A DNA stretch of 64,000 nucleotides from Anabaena sp. 4-3 (GCF_001597745.1 NZ_LUHJ01000061.1:141987-205986), one strand, 5' to 3'; numbered from the stretch's first letter, positions 1 through 8,850 are shown. A program made the numbers and translations. Notes: generated from the letters alone by a model not told the origin.

Positions 1-37
1 CCCTAAATCATCCTGAAGCAACAGGAAGGGAATAACA

Positions 38-475
38 ATGTACGCTACTCGTTGTGTAATTCCTGTAATTAAATCTCCCAAAGATTATCAGGTTTACCGC
101 ATCAGTCCCCACGACACAAATCGGTTAGCAATTATCTTTGATTCCACAAATGCTAACACTTCTCTCACTTGCTGTGTAGAAATTTTTGATGTCGGCGGGC
201 AAACACCACCAAATCGTCATCAATGGGCGGTAGAAATGTTTTTTGTCCTCAAAGGAAAAGGTATTGCTATGTGTGATGGGAAAAAAGTCCCCATTGCCGC
301 CGGAGATAGTTTATTAGTCCCACCAACGGGAATTCATTTGATTAAAAATACAGGTTCTACCCGGTTGTACACTTTAACAATTATGGTTCCCAATGAAGAT
401 TTTTCTGAATTAATTCGTAGTGGTACACCACAGGAATTGGACGCTGAAGATATGGCAGTATTAAGAGGTTTATGA
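38..475 (+). CDS. Cupin domain protein
   Basis: A single-domain cupin of 145 residues. The central stretch (about residues 60-115) has the conserved double-stranded beta-helix pattern: His and Glu in RHQWAVEMFFVLKG, then a Gly-Asp turn (AAGDSLLVPPTGIH) before a second His. This is typical of small metal-binding cupins; the substrate cannot be read from the sequence. The ATG follows a good ribosome binding site (GGAAGGGA), so the start is convincing and the gene is complete despite lying at the window edge. A second, unrelated-looking small cupin lies at 5204-5545. The fold is secure, the function unknown. Confidence 0.8.
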   Translation: MYATRCVIPVIKSPKDYQVYRISPHDTNRLAIIFDSTNANTSLTCCVEIFDVGGQTPPNRHQWAVEMFFVLKGKGIAMCDGKKVPIAAGDSLLVPPTGIHLIKNTGSTRLYTLTIMVPNEDFSELIRSGTPQELDAEDMAVLRGL

Positions 476-602
476 TTATAGTGGTTCTCTATTCATTGAG
501 GTACAGAAAAAATAATTGAACGCAGATGTACGCAGATAAACGCGGATGAATTTGTATTCTATCCGGTTGCAATCGGCTATAAATATAAAATGATCAGGAT
601 AT

Positions 603-635
603 AGATACCCGATTTCTTAAAGAAGTCGGGTATCT
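603..635. repeat. Palindromic hairpin repeat, copy 1
   Basis: Near-perfect inverted repeat: AGATACCCGATTTCTT pairs with AAGAAGTCGGGTATCT around a very short loop. The same design recurs at 49335-49367 with CCCC in place of ACCC-type arms. It has no T-run, so it looks like a dispersed palindromic repeat rather than a classical terminator. Confidence 0.7.
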
Positions 636-672
636 GGACATGATGTTTTTTAATTTGAGCTAGTTAATAATT

Positions 673-1170
673 ATGAAATCAATATTGACAAACACATCAA
701 ATTATGTTTTAAAACCTAAAAGTGAAGATAGTTTTGCTATTACCTTTGCGCCATTATCTTTAGAAGAAGTCTACACTAAAGCTGATGACCCTGCCAATGG
801 TGCAATAGTGGTGATGAGTGGTATGGTTCGTAATCAAACTGATGGAAAACCTGTTGTTTCTCTAGAATACCAAGCATACGAACCAATGGCTTTACGAGTG
901 TTTTATCAAATTGCTGCTGATATTCGCGCAAAGTGGTTTGATGTTAACCGGGTAGTAATTCACCATCGCATCGGGCGTTTACAAATTGGCGAAATTAGTG
1001 TTTTAGTAGCAGTAGGTTGTCCTCATCGTAGTGAAGCGTTTGAAGCTTGTCGTTATGCTATTGATACCCTCAAACATAATGCGCCAATTTGGAAAAAGGA
1101 ACATTGGGCTGATGGTTCTAGCAGTTGGGTAAGTATTGGTGCTTGTGAACAATCAGACGCAAATTGTTAA
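673..1170 (+). CDS. moaE: Molybdopterin synthase catalytic subunit MoaE
   Basis: MoaE is the large subunit of molybdopterin synthase, which transfers sulfur from thiocarboxylated MoaD to precursor Z (cPMP) during molybdenum cofactor synthesis in the cytoplasm. The protein shows the family blocks GAIVVMSGMVRN, LEYQAYEPMA, HHRIGRLQIGEISVLVAV and CPHRSEAFEACRYAIDTLK, ending with the Lys-rich catalytic region APIWKKEHW. At 165 residues it is slightly longer than typical (about 150) because of a non-conserved N-terminal extension of roughly 20 residues. No other moa gene is adjacent, which is common in cyanobacteria. The assignment is confident. Confidence 0.93.
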   Translation: MKSILTNTSNYVLKPKSEDSFAITFAPLSLEEVYTKADDPANGAIVVMSGMVRNQTDGKPVVSLEYQAYEPMALRVFYQIAADIRAKWFDVNRVVIHHRIGRLQIGEISVLVAVGCPHRSEAFEACRYAIDTLKHNAPIWKKEHWADGSSSWVSIGACEQSDANC

Positions 1171-1180
1171 ATAGTCTTTT

Positions 1181-1246
1181 GTAGGGTGCGTCAGAAGAGA
1201 TAATTTGGCAACAATGAACTTATTTTCGGCATCTGACGCACCCTAC
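1181..1246. repeat. GTAGGGTGCGTCAGA inverted-repeat element, copy 1
   Basis: Perfect 15-base arms, GTAGGGTGCGTCAGA at 1181-1195 and its complement at 1232-1246, enclose a 36-base AT-rich centre. Further copies with other centres lie at 13263-13302 and 59678-59736, and a lone arm lies at 49409-49423, so this is a dispersed family. It sits between moaE and the convergent S4 gene. Confidence 0.8.
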
Positions 1247-1262
1247 TCATGTGCCAGCACAT

Positions 1263-1454
1263 TTATTTGATAAAATCAGCTACGTTGAAAGTTTTTCCTT
1301 CTACTGTAACTTGGTCTGTTAATTCTAATTTTTTTCCGCGTCGAGTTTCGACTATACCGTTAACTTTGATATCACCATTAACAATCATCATTTTAGCTTG
1401 ACCGCCAGTTGGGGCTACACCGATAAACTTTAAAAATTGGTCGAGTTTAATCAT
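1263..1454 (-). CDS. Small S4-domain RNA-binding protein
   Basis: A 63-residue protein made almost entirely of one S4 RNA-binding domain: LDQFLKFIGVAPTGGQAKMM, then the typical VNGxIKVNG turn (VNGDIKVNGIVETRRGKKL) and a closing beta strand. It resembles the short YbcJ/YaaA-type S4 proteins, thought to bind structured RNA, possibly ribosomal. The length fits that family. It is convergent with moaE and followed upstream by a repeat element, so it is probably a single-gene unit. The exact RNA target is unknown. Confidence 0.85.
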   Translation of the reverse strand: MIKLDQFLKFIGVAPTGGQAKMMIVNGDIKVNGIVETRRGKKLELTDQVTVEGKTFNVADFIK

Positions 1455-1483
1455 TGATTTGATGCTTGGAGAAAAGAATTAAT

Positions 1484-1567
1484 ACCGTTTCTTGATGTTG
1501 CTTGCGTGGCGTAGCCATAGACGCGCTTGATTCTTAAATGTAGAGACGTTGCATGCAACGTCTCTAC
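1484..1567. repeat. 84-base dispersed element, copy 1
   Basis: Begins ACCGTTTCTTGATG, continues with GCTTGCGTGGCGTAGCCATA and ends with a perfect 28-base palindrome (arms GTAGAGACGTTGCA, 1540-1567). A second copy of exactly the same length lies at 59749-59832 and aligns without gaps; its terminal palindrome differs internally but keeps complementary ends. Such conservation of length and pairing suggests a folded or mobile unit. Confidence 0.8.
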
Positions 1568-1619
1568 TTTAAGGCTTGACAAACATTATCTTAAAATTAT
1601 ATATCAATTCACCTGTTAA

Positions 1620-2396
1620 TTATACCGCAGAAATCGCACAAACTTGTAAACCAACGGGTGTGTTAATGATGATTGATTCTACCCCAAAAACTTGGGCGAT
1701 CGCGTGAGGAGTTAGCACGGTTGCTGGTGTACCAACTTCCCACAGTTGACCTTGTTTTAACAAGGCAATGCGGGAACTATAACGCGCAGCTAAGTTTAAT
1801 TCATGTAAAACTGTGACAATGGTAATTTCTTGTGATTGATTCAGTTGTTTGAGGAGTTCTAACAGTTGTAATTGGTAGTTGATATCTAAATAAGTTGTCG
1901 GTTCATCTAATAGTAAAACTTTCGGTTCTTGGGCTAAGGCTAAAGCTAAAAAAGCCCGTTGTCTTTCTCCACCAGAAAGGTTTTCAACTAGGCGATCGCT
2001 AAATTTTTCTAGTTGAGTTTTTTGCATAGCTGTCTCAACTTTCTGCCAATCTTCGGCGGTTAATTCCCATTGCCACCAAGGTTGATGCGGTGTACGTCCT
2101 AAACTGACTAATTGTCGCACTGTTAAGCCCACAGGAATTGTTTGTTGTTGCGGTAACAATGCCAATTTCTGAGCAACTAAATGCGGCGGTTGGGTATGAA
2201 TTGCTTTACCATCTAAAAGTACAGTTCCTTGTTGTGGGGAGAGAATGCGACTGAGTAATTTTAGTAAAGTAGACTTACCAGAACCATTCGCACCAACTAA
2301 ACTTAACCATTCTCCTGTTTGCAGAGTCAGGTTAATATCTTTAACGATGGGAATAACGGTATAACCACCAGTGAGGTTTTGTAATTCAATAGGCAT
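1620..2396 (-). CDS. Iron-siderophore/cobalamin-type ABC transporter ATP-binding protein
   Basis: ATPase of a FecE/BtuD/HmuV-type importer. It has Walker A (GANGSGKSTLLKLL), the Q-loop, the ABC signature ENLSGGERQRAFLALALA, Walker B (VLLLDEPTTYLD) and the switch His (VTVLHELNLAARY). It follows the permease gene with a 79-base gap on the same strand, so the two form a transport unit in the inner membrane. The upstream in-frame ATG at 2417 lies inside a TTGAATTTTGAATT repeat; MPIELQ at 2396 is the likelier start, giving 258 residues. Substrate (ferric siderophore, haem or vitamin B12) cannot be decided here; no substrate-binding protein is adjacent. Confidence 0.88.
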   Translation of the reverse strand: MPIELQNLTGGYTVIPIVKDINLTLQTGEWLSLVGANGSGKSTLLKLLSRILSPQQGTVLLDGKAIHTQPPHLVAQKLALLPQQQTIPVGLTVRQLVSLGRTPHQPWWQWELTAEDWQKVETAMQKTQLEKFSDRLVENLSGGERQRAFLALALAQEPKVLLLDEPTTYLDINYQLQLLELLKQLNQSQEITIVTVLHELNLAARYSSRIALLKQGQLWEVGTPATVLTPHAIAQVFGVESIIINTPVGLQVCAISAV

Positions 2397-2475
2397 TTTG
2401 ATCAATTCAAAATTCAAAATTCAAAATTAAAAATGGTTTTGCATGATGTAGAGGTTCTGCACTAGAAAGACTCTA

Positions 2476-3501
2476 CTATTTATTCAACCCAGATGAACGG
2501 CGATATAGTAACCAGATAAACAAAGGTGAACCTAGCAAAGCTGTCACAGAACCTACAGGAAGTTCTACAGCACCTAGTCTAGAGAGTAAATCTGCAAAGG
2601 TGAGTAACCATGCACCAGCTAAGGCGGATAATGGTAACACAAAGCGATGGTCTGTACCGACAATTAGACGCACACCGTGAGGGACAACTAAACCCACAAA
2701 CCCGACTAAACCGCTAATACTGACTGCACCGGCGGCTAATAATGTAGCAACACCACCGATTAATAAGCGCGATCGCGTTAATGATACTCCCAAACCAACA
2801 GCTAAGTCATCTCCCAACGCCAGCACATTCACAGACCTAGCTAGTAACCATCCCCCCAGTAATGCCATCATAATATAAGGGCCAGCCGTGGCAATTTCTC
2901 GCCAACCCCGACCATTTAAGCTACCCACCAGCCAACTCAGTGCTATTTGAATTTGACCATCTTCCGCCAACAGCAGCAATGTACTTTGCACAGCACCCAA
3001 CAAAGAACTAACTGCAACTCCCCCTAAAATCAATCTTTCGACGGAGATACTCGAACCCGCACGACCCAGTAAAATCACAATAGCTGAAGTTATAATTGCC
3101 CCTATCCATGCCGCTAGGGGAATAGCAATTGGGAATACTTGCAAGACTATCATCACAATTACAATTAGCCCCGCGCCGGCGGAAATGCCTAAAATAAAAG
3201 GGTCAGCTAAACTATTGCGTAACATTCCCTGTAATAACGCCCCTGACATTCCCAAGGCTGCACCCACGATACACGCCGCCGTGATGCGTGGTAGACGTAA
3301 ATCCCAGATAATTGTTTGTTTGATGGGGTCGCCTTCTCTAAGAATAGCTTGCCATAATTCGCCAAGAGTTAAGGGTACTGCGCCTTGAGCCAGAGATAAA
3401 GCGAGAGTGAAGATTAATCCTGTCACTAACAGCAAGACAGCCCAGAATATGCGCTGTTTCACCCAAATAGTCTGCAATTGCCGAGTTATATGGCGGTACA
3501 T
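2476..3501 (-). CDS. FecCD-family ABC transporter permease
   Basis: Polytopic permease of the FecCD/BtuC family with about ten hydrophobic segments. Diagnostic stretches are WDLRLPRITAACIVGAALGM followed by GALLQGMLRNSLADPFILG (the typical cytoplasmic loop), and GLVGFVGLVVPHGVRLIVG near the C terminus, the region that contacts the ATPase. It is transcribed before the ATPase gene at 1620-2396. An in-frame ATG exists at 3627, but the first 42 residues lack family similarity; MYRHITRQ at 3501 gives 341 residues, the usual size. No periplasmic binding protein or TonB receptor is next to it. The family is certain, the substrate not. Confidence 0.88.
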   Translation of the reverse strand: MYRHITRQLQTIWVKQRIFWAVLLLVTGLIFTLALSLAQGAVPLTLGELWQAILREGDPIKQTIIWDLRLPRITAACIVGAALGMSGALLQGMLRNSLADPFILGISAGAGLIVIVMIVLQVFPIAIPLAAWIGAIITSAIVILLGRAGSSISVERLILGGVAVSSLLGAVQSTLLLLAEDGQIQIALSWLVGSLNGRGWREIATAGPYIMMALLGGWLLARSVNVLALGDDLAVGLGVSLTRSRLLIGGVATLLAAGAVSISGLVGFVGLVVPHGVRLIVGTDHRFVLPLSALAGAWLLTFADLLSRLGAVELPVGSVTALLGSPLFIWLLYRRSSGLNK

Positions 3502-3687
3502 TATCGTTATAGGGGGAGCGATCGCTGTAATATATCTACATACTAATATTTTCCCAATTCTTTGGTTGAGCCTGTGTAATAGTAGGAAATTGGCGGAGAT
3601 ATTATTGTTATTCAGTGATAAAAGCAAGCTTTATAGAGCTTATTAGGTATTTATATCTATTAATATCCTATTTTTCCCATAAATACC

Positions 3688-3710
3688 AAAAAAACCCCCC
3701 TTTAGGGGGA
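3688..3710 (-). terminator. Rho-independent terminator (minus strand)
   Basis: On the minus strand, CCCCC TAAA GGGGGG is followed by seven T residues, a classical intrinsic terminator. It lies about 250 bases beyond the manganese catalase stop codon. The gap also holds a CTCTAGG...CCTAGAG inverted repeat at about 3852-3879. It probably ends the catalase transcript. Confidence 0.7.
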
Positions 3711-3963
3711 TAGAGCAATAGATATTAGTTCGTAGTACAATCTAATTTGTATAGTTAATTCGTCTACGATCACGGTGATCACTGTGGTCGTTTCTTTTAT
3801 TCTAATTTATCCGGCTATCAACTGGGGTGAGGGGTCATAGCTCCCACCACACTCTAGGCTAAAAAAGTCTACCCTAGAGAATTGACCAAAAAATTGCCAC
3901 ATACAAAGTTTGACCCCTTCGCCTACCAGAGTGGATGATAAATGAGCAGTCAGTGAGACAGTA

Positions 3964-4878
3964 TTAGCCGATACGCTCAACTAAAGGAGGTGCGCTAGAA
4001 CCATTACCTTGTTGAGCTTGTCTATTTTGGGGTGTACCGTGCAGTTGTTCTGGGGGTTGTGGTGGTTGTGGTTCTGGCCCTACAGCTTGGGGGTTAGCAA
4101 CATACTGAAATTCACCTTTACCATCCATTGAACGACCTTTAGCCCAACGACCTTCAGCACTTTCATTACCTTCGGAATGATTCCAAAATTGGTAGGCAAA
4201 TTCCCGTTTTTCTAATTCCAATGGGAAGGAACTGGGAACAGGTGTGGTTTCTAGTCCAGACTGTTCTAAATCCTCAATTGCTGCCAACCAGAGGTTTTGG
4301 TGCATGGTATCACGGGCAATCATAAAACTCAAGGTATCTTTCACCCCTGGATCATCCGTCATCTCATACAATCTGACTGCTTGCAAGCGTCCCTGACTTT
4401 CGGCGTGGAGATTAGAGCGAAAATCAGCTAAAAGATTACCACTAGCAACAATAAACCGACCATTCCAAGGAAAGCCTACACTATCAGCCGGCATTGCACC
4501 CAAACCGGAAACAATCGCGTGCTGGGGGTTCATGGCAGCGTTCATGATTACATCTCGTGGGTTAGTACCACCCATCACAGCACCAACTACCGCATCTCTC
4601 ACACCCTCCTCTTGCACTTCCAGGGGTGCTTTATCTAAAAGATGGGCAATCATGGTAGCTAGCATCTCAATGTGACCGATTTCTTCAGTCCCCACATCTA
4701 GCAGCATATCCCGATATTTGGCAGGGCCGCGACAATTCCAACCTTGAAATAGGTACTGCATCATTACAGTCATTTCCCCAAAAGTGCCGCCGATGAGTTC
4801 TTGTATTTTCATCGCGTAAACTGCATCTGGCTTTTCTGGGGGCTTGAAATATTGCAGTTTTTTGGAATGATAAAACAT
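3964..4878 (-). CDS. Manganese catalase
   Basis: Non-haem catalase that dismutates hydrogen peroxide at a dinuclear manganese centre in a four-helix bundle. Visible ligand motifs are Glu in the first helix (GGTFGEMTVMMQY), ExxH in TEEIGHIEMLATMI, and the second-half Glu/His positions (HAESQGRLQAVRLYE and ARDTMHQNLWL). At 304 residues it matches cyanobacterial KatA/KatB-type enzymes, including a low-complexity Gln/Pro-rich C-terminal tail (about 270-304) that is not part of the fold. It begins a long run of stress-type genes on the minus strand. The assignment is firm. Confidence 0.95.
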   Translation of the reverse strand: MFYHSKKLQYFKPPEKPDAVYAMKIQELIGGTFGEMTVMMQYLFQGWNCRGPAKYRDMLLDVGTEEIGHIEMLATMIAHLLDKAPLEVQEEGVRDAVVGAVMGGTNPRDVIMNAAMNPQHAIVSGLGAMPADSVGFPWNGRFIVASGNLLADFRSNLHAESQGRLQAVRLYEMTDDPGVKDTLSFMIARDTMHQNLWLAAIEDLEQSGLETTPVPSSFPLELEKREFAYQFWNHSEGNESAEGRWAKGRSMDGKGEFQYVANPQAVGPEPQPPQPPEQLHGTPQNRQAQQGNGSSAPPLVERIG

Positions 4879-5106
4879 TTCGCTTCCTAATAAGTGACAG
4901 ATTTCCAGCGCACAAAATTAATTTTTGTGTAGGTTATTTCTTCTAGGAAACTGTTTCAATTTCTTATTTACATCAGTCGATAGTTGTATAAAAATATAAG
5001 TTATTGAACTTAAATTTAATTCTCTAGTTGGACTAGATAAATAATAGGATTTGCCTCACGCAGAGACGCAGAGAGCAAGATTGGATAAGATAAGATAGTT
5101 TGTAGG

Positions 5107-5164
5107 GTGGGCATTGCTTGAGATTTACTCAAGCTTTGAGTTTTATATTGTTGGCAATGCCCAC
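5107..5164. repeat. GTGGGCATTGC inverted repeat with inner hairpin
   Basis: Arms GTGGGCATTGC (from 5108) and GCAATGCCCAC (to 5163) enclose a second small hairpin, CTTGAG...CTCAAG. Together they form a structured 57-base element just after the cupin gene (minus strand). There is no T-run, so it may be a dispersed repeat that also shapes the 3' end of the transcript. Confidence 0.6.
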
Positions 5165-5203
5165 CTATGATGTTTGAGAATGGTGGAAGATGGAAAATTA
5201 TTG

Positions 5204-5545
5204 TTAATTTTCGTCGCGCCCATGAATATGAGCCGGGGGGCTGGTGGCTTCCACAGCCGTAAATGGTTCTAGAATGTTGTAGTGGTGGTTTGCTCCTTTG
5301 GGAACTACCCAAGAACTTCCGGGTTCTAGTAATATCATTTGCCCTTCAATGTGCAACTCTGCACGTCCATTAATTACATAACCAACTGTTTCATATTCAC
5401 GACTGGTTGGTTGTTTATCTGCACTGGGTTGTTCATTTTCCCAAAGGCGCATAGAAATAGTTTTGCCTGATGCTAAATATTTCTGACCAAGTTTACCTTT
5501 GGGGGAATGGGTAGAGTCTATTTTTTTCACGCTGGTATCACTCAT
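5204..5545 (-). CDS. Small cupin domain protein
   Basis: Short cupin (113 residues from MSDTS). Features include SMRLWENEQPS, the strand-rich ETVGYVINGRAELHIEGQ, then LEPGSSWVVPKGANHHYN with two adjacent His and a later Glu (FTAVEATSPPAH). The last residues contain HIHGRDEN. The function is unknown; such proteins often bind a metal ion. The reading frame is open to 5578, overlapping the alcohol dehydrogenase stop at 5562, but the ATG at 5545 avoids the overlap and starts the recognisable protein. It follows the dehydrogenase by 16 bases and is almost certainly co-transcribed with it. Confidence 0.75.
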   Translation of the reverse strand: MSDTSVKKIDSTHSPKGKLGQKYLASGKTISMRLWENEQPSADKQPTSREYETVGYVINGRAELHIEGQMILLEPGSSWVVPKGANHHYNILEPFTAVEATSPPAHIHGRDEN

Positions 5546-5561
5546 AGTTTTAGCTTTTTCC

Positions 5562-6731
5562 TTATGGTTTGAGTACAACTTTGATGCAGTTATCTTGTTT
5601 GTGTTTAAAAATTTTGTAGCCGTGGGGTGCTTGTTCTAAGGGTAGAGTATGGGTGATGACAAATGTGGGGTCAATGTCACCGTTTTGGATGCGTTCTAAT
5701 AATGGTTTTAAGTATTTATGAACGTGTGTCTGTCCCATTTTGAAGGTTAGACCTTTGTTCATCGCAGCACCCATCGGTATTTTGTCGAGGAAGCCACCAT
5801 ACACACCCGCGAGTGAAACATGACCACCCTTAGCACAAGACACCATTACCTGCCGTAATGCGGTGGGGCGGTCTGTTTCTAAGCGGACGGTTTGTTTTAC
5901 TTGGTCGTAAAACGCCATCACATCTGTACCGTGGGCTTCCATGCCGACTGCATCAATGCAAGCGTCGGGGCCGCGTCCGCCGGTCATTTCTTTGAGGGCT
6001 TCCCCAATATTGACTTGTTCGTAGTTGAGAACTTCGGCTTGACCGTATTCTTTAGCCATTTGTAGGCGTTCGGGAATGCGGTCAAAGGCAATGACTCTTT
6101 CTGCACCCAGCATATATGCGCTTTTGATGGCAAATTGTCCGACTGGGCCACAGCCCCAAACGGCGACAATATCACCGGGTTTGATGTTGCAGTTTTCTGC
6201 GGCCATGTAGCCTGTCGGGAAGATGTCTGTTAAAAATAGCACTTGCTCATCTGTAAGATTTTCGGGGATTTTCAGCAAGCCGACATCCGCAAAAGGTACA
6301 CGGGCGTATTCTGCCTGACCGCCAGCGTAACCGCCAAATAAGTGCGAGTAGCCAAATAGACCTGCTGGTGAATGTCCCATTTGCAGTTCTACCATCCAGG
6401 CGTTAGGGTTGGAGTTATCGCACAAAGACCATAATTGCCGTTGACAGAAGAAGCAGGAACCGCATGATATGGTGAAGGGAACAACCACGCGATCGCCTAC
6501 TTTCACATTTTTAACGGCACTTCCTAATTCAACTACTTCCCCCATGAATTCATGACCGAGAATATCACCCTTTTCCATTGTGGGGATATAGCCATCATAT
6601 ATATGTAAATCTGAGCCACAAATTGCCGTAGAAGTAATTTTAATAATCGCATCACGCGGGTTAAGAATTTTCGGGTCTGGTACTGTCTCAACTCGCACGT
6701 CGTTTGCTCCATGCCAGCAAACTGCTTTCAT
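5562..6731 (-). CDS. Zinc-dependent alcohol dehydrogenase (paralogue 1)
   Basis: Medium-chain dehydrogenase of 389 residues. The catalytic zinc site is seen as CGSDLHIY and [10 protein letters not shown] (Cys, His, Glu); the structural zinc loop as [15 protein letters not shown]. The Rossmann nucleotide-binding turn is [14 protein letters not shown]. It resembles glutathione-dependent formaldehyde dehydrogenase-like and threonine dehydrogenase-like enzymes of cyanobacteria, but the substrate is not evident. It is clearly paralogous to the gene at 7572-8741, with the same N terminus (MKAVCW) and C terminus ([11 protein letters not shown]). A small cupin gene follows directly, suggesting an operon. 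Confidence 0.9.
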   Translation of the reverse strand: MKAVCWHGANDVRVETVPDPKILNPRDAIIKITSTAICGSDLHIYDGYIPTMEKGDILGHEFMGEVVELGSAVKNVKVGDRVVVPFTISCGSCFFCQRQLWSLCDNSNPNAWMVELQMGHSPAGLFGYSHLFGGYAGGQAEYARVPFADVGLLKIPENLTDEQVLFLTDIFPTGYMAAENCNIKPGDIVAVWGCGPVGQFAIKSAYMLGAERVIAFDRIPERLQMAKEYGQAEVLNYEQVNIGEALKEMTGGRGPDACIDAVGMEAHGTDVMAFYDQVKQTVRLETDRPTALRQVMVSCAKGGHVSLAGVYGGFLDKIPMGAAMNKGLTFKMGQTHVHKYLKPLLERIQNGDIDPTFVITHTLPLEQAPHGYKIFKHKQDNCIKVVLKP

Positions 6732-6852
6732 AGTGATTAGTCCTTAGTTATTAGTCATTAGTCATTAGTCAGTAGAGACATGACTATTTTTTTGATCAGA
6801 AGACGCTCTATGAGCGTCTATATGTCTGTTAAGATAGTTATGATTTTTAAAT

Positions 6853-7251
6853 CTATCTTCTCATTTCTCTCACCGACTCAGGTTGTTGGTAATAACCGCG
6901 TGGGGTTCCCGTGACTGGCTCAACTGTTTTTTCTACTCTTCTTTGTACAGATTTTTGAAACTCTTTTGTGGCTCTAGGTGTTTCTTCGTCTAAATTTAAC
7001 TTTTCACGCACAGTATCAGCAGTTTCTTTTAGTCTTTCTTGGGCATTTCTCACTTGAGTATCATTTCTAATGCTTTCATTTTCTGGAGTGCCTTTGTAAT
7101 AAATCCCCTCTGGAGTTTTAACATCCGCTTGGGCAATCATTGCACTACTGGATATAAAACACTGACCTAAAAAGAAGGTAGCTCCTATGAGACAAACAAT
7201 TAAAACTTGACGCAGCAAAAAATTTTGTAACCAAGAAAGTACACGGTTCAT
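6853..7251 (-). CDS. Hypothetical membrane-anchored or exported protein
   Basis: About 132 residues from MNRVLSW. Residues 10-40 form one hydrophobic segment (VLIVCLIGATFFLGQCF) that could be a signal peptide or anchor. The rest is polar and helical (RLKETADTVREKLNLDEE, then KSVQRRVEKTVEPV), ending in PRGYYQQPESVREMRR. It resembles small cyanobacterial stress-associated proteins that combine a leader with an amphipathic helix, but I do not recognise a named family with certainty. It lies between the two alcohol dehydrogenase paralogues on the same strand. The ATG at 7251 is preferred over 7263 because the protein pattern begins there. Confidence 0.65.
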   Translation of the reverse strand: MNRVLSWLQNFLLRQVLIVCLIGATFFLGQCFISSSAMIAQADVKTPEGIYYKGTPENESIRNDTQVRNAQERLKETADTVREKLNLDEETPRATKEFQKSVQRRVEKTVEPVTGTPRGYYQQPESVREMRR

Positions 7252-7400
7252 AAATAGCCTCAATTACATTATGTGTACAATGTTGGCACCAGCGATGTAA
7301 TGAAACATCTTTTCTAGGTGGGATTTATTAATATGTAATTAGTCGCATTCTCTATCTATGACTTCTGACTAAATACTGATTAAATGTTGCATTAAAACTC

Positions 7401-7458
7401 TCTTGTGGGATAAGCTCTCTAGCCCGTCCGGTGCAGGCTAGAAGCCCGCACCACAAGA
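7401..7458. repeat. Nested hairpin in the 7252-7571 gap
   Basis: TCTTGTGG (7401) pairs with CCACAAGA (to 7458), enclosing GTGCAGGCT AGA AGCCCGCAC. The roughly 310-base gap between the exported protein and the second dehydrogenase otherwise holds AT-rich sequence. The inner GTGCxGGC...GCCCGCAC motif resembles the hairpin at 43453-43473. Confidence 0.55.
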
Positions 7459-7571
7459 ACTATATTTTTGCACTACTTTAGCCTTGCGACGCTACTACAA
7501 TTTTTTTGCATCAATTTAGTCGTGTCAGTCCACTACAAAATTACACCACTCACTACTCTCTATTCCCTATC

Positions 7572-8741
7572 TCAAGGTTTGAGAACAACTTTGATACAGT
7601 TATCTTGTTTTTGTTGAAAAATATGATAGGCGTGGGGGGCTTGTTCTAGTGGTAATTGATGGGTAACTACAAATGATGGATCAAGTTTGCCGTCTAAGAT
7701 GAGTTGTAGTAACAAGTGCATATATTTCTGTCCGTGCATTTGTCCCATTCTGAAGGTTAGACCTTTATTAAAAGCCGCACCAAAAGGCATTTTGTCTACA
7801 AATCCCCCATAGACACCCATGATGGAAAGAGTACCACCTTTACGACAAGCCACCATCATTTCTCGTAATACATGGGGACGATCAGTTTCGAGTCTGAGTT
7901 TTTGCTTTGTTTGGTCATAGAAATCTTCTATACCTATACCATGAGCTTCTAAACCAACGGCATCAATGCAAGCATCAGGCCCTTGTCCGCCTGTCATTTC
8001 TTTTAATGCTTCCCCGGCATTGACTTCTTCATAATTAATAACTTTGGCTTTGGCGTAGGTTTTCGCCATTTCTAAACGTTCAGGAAAGCGGTCTATGCCG
8101 ATGACTTTTTCTGCACCCATCATATAAGCACTAATCATGGCAAATTGTCCGACAGCACCGCAACCCCACACGGCTACAGTATCACCGGGTTGAATATCAC
8201 ATAATTCTGCACCCATGTAGCCTGTAGGGATAGCATCGGAGATGAATAACAACATCTCGTCTGATAAATCTGGCGGTACTTTCACCACACCGACATCGGC
8301 GAAGGGTACGCGCACATATTCAGCTTGTGCGCCGGCGATACCACCTAACAGATGAGAGTAGCCGTAAATAGCGGAGGTGATATTGCCAAATAATATTTCT
8401 TCCATCCAACCCTTCGGGTTAGAGTTGTCACACAATGACCACATATCATGTTGACAATAGTGGCATCTACCACAGCCTATTACAGAAGGAACAACAACGC
8501 GATCGCCTACTTTTAAATTGTTGATTTCCTTACCAACTTCTACCACTTCCCCCATAAATTCGTGACCAATTATATCACCCTGTTGCATTGTGGGGATATA
8601 GCCACCATAAATATGTAAATCTGAGCCACAAATTGCTGTAGAAGTAACTTTAATAATCGCATCACGCGGGTTAAGAAGTGTAGGTTCTGGCACTGACTCC
8701 ACCCGCACCTCATTAGCACCATACCAGCAAACTGCTTTCAT
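7572..8741 (-). CDS. Zinc-dependent alcohol dehydrogenase (paralogue 2)
   Basis: Second medium-chain zinc dehydrogenase, 389 residues from MKAVCW. Catalytic zinc: [10 protein letters not shown] and [12 protein letters not shown]. Structural zinc: CGRCHYCQHDMWSLC. Cofactor turn: VAVWGCGAVGQFAM. Similarity to the paralogue at 5562-6731 runs over the full length, so this is a gene duplication with both active sites kept; sequence differences concentrate between residues 85 and 135 near the structural zinc loop. An in-frame ATG at 8747 sits in a TCATTAG repeat, so 8741 is the likelier start. The substrate is unknown. Confidence 0.9.
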   Translation of the reverse strand: MKAVCWYGANEVRVESVPEPTLLNPRDAIIKVTSTAICGSDLHIYGGYIPTMQQGDIIGHEFMGEVVEVGKEINNLKVGDRVVVPSVIGCGRCHYCQHDMWSLCDNSNPKGWMEEILFGNITSAIYGYSHLLGGIAGAQAEYVRVPFADVGVVKVPPDLSDEMLLFISDAIPTGYMGAELCDIQPGDTVAVWGCGAVGQFAMISAYMMGAEKVIGIDRFPERLEMAKTYAKAKVINYEEVNAGEALKEMTGGQGPDACIDAVGLEAHGIGIEDFYDQTKQKLRLETDRPHVLREMMVACRKGGTLSIMGVYGGFVDKMPFGAAFNKGLTFRMGQMHGQKYMHLLLQLILDGKLDPSFVVTHQLPLEQAPHAYHIFQQKQDNCIKVVLKP

Positions 8742-8792
8742 AGTCATTAGTCATTAGTAATTAGTCGTTAGTCATTAGTTATGAGTCATTAG
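8742..8792. repeat. TCATTAG heptamer tandem repeat
   Basis: Short tandem repeats of TCATTAG, some with single-base changes, lie immediately upstream of the dehydrogenase start. The same heptamer (as TAATGAC on the other strand) occurs at 6736-6772, 52338-52360, 61284-61333 and 63911-63946. These are short tandemly repeated repetitive sequences typical of heterocystous cyanobacteria. Confidence 0.75.
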
Positions 8793-8850
8793 TTTTTCTC
8801 CTCCGCTCCCTTGCCTCACTTCCTATCTTCCGGGAAGTGTAGAACAAAGA

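Noticed and set aside
4685..4915. 76-codon frame over the start of the manganese catalase gene
   Set aside because: Shadow of the catalase in another frame; the catalase has full ligand motifs.
5016..5312. 98-codon minus-strand frame overlapping the cupin gene
   Set aside because: Out of frame with the clear cupin and largely made of repeat sequence.
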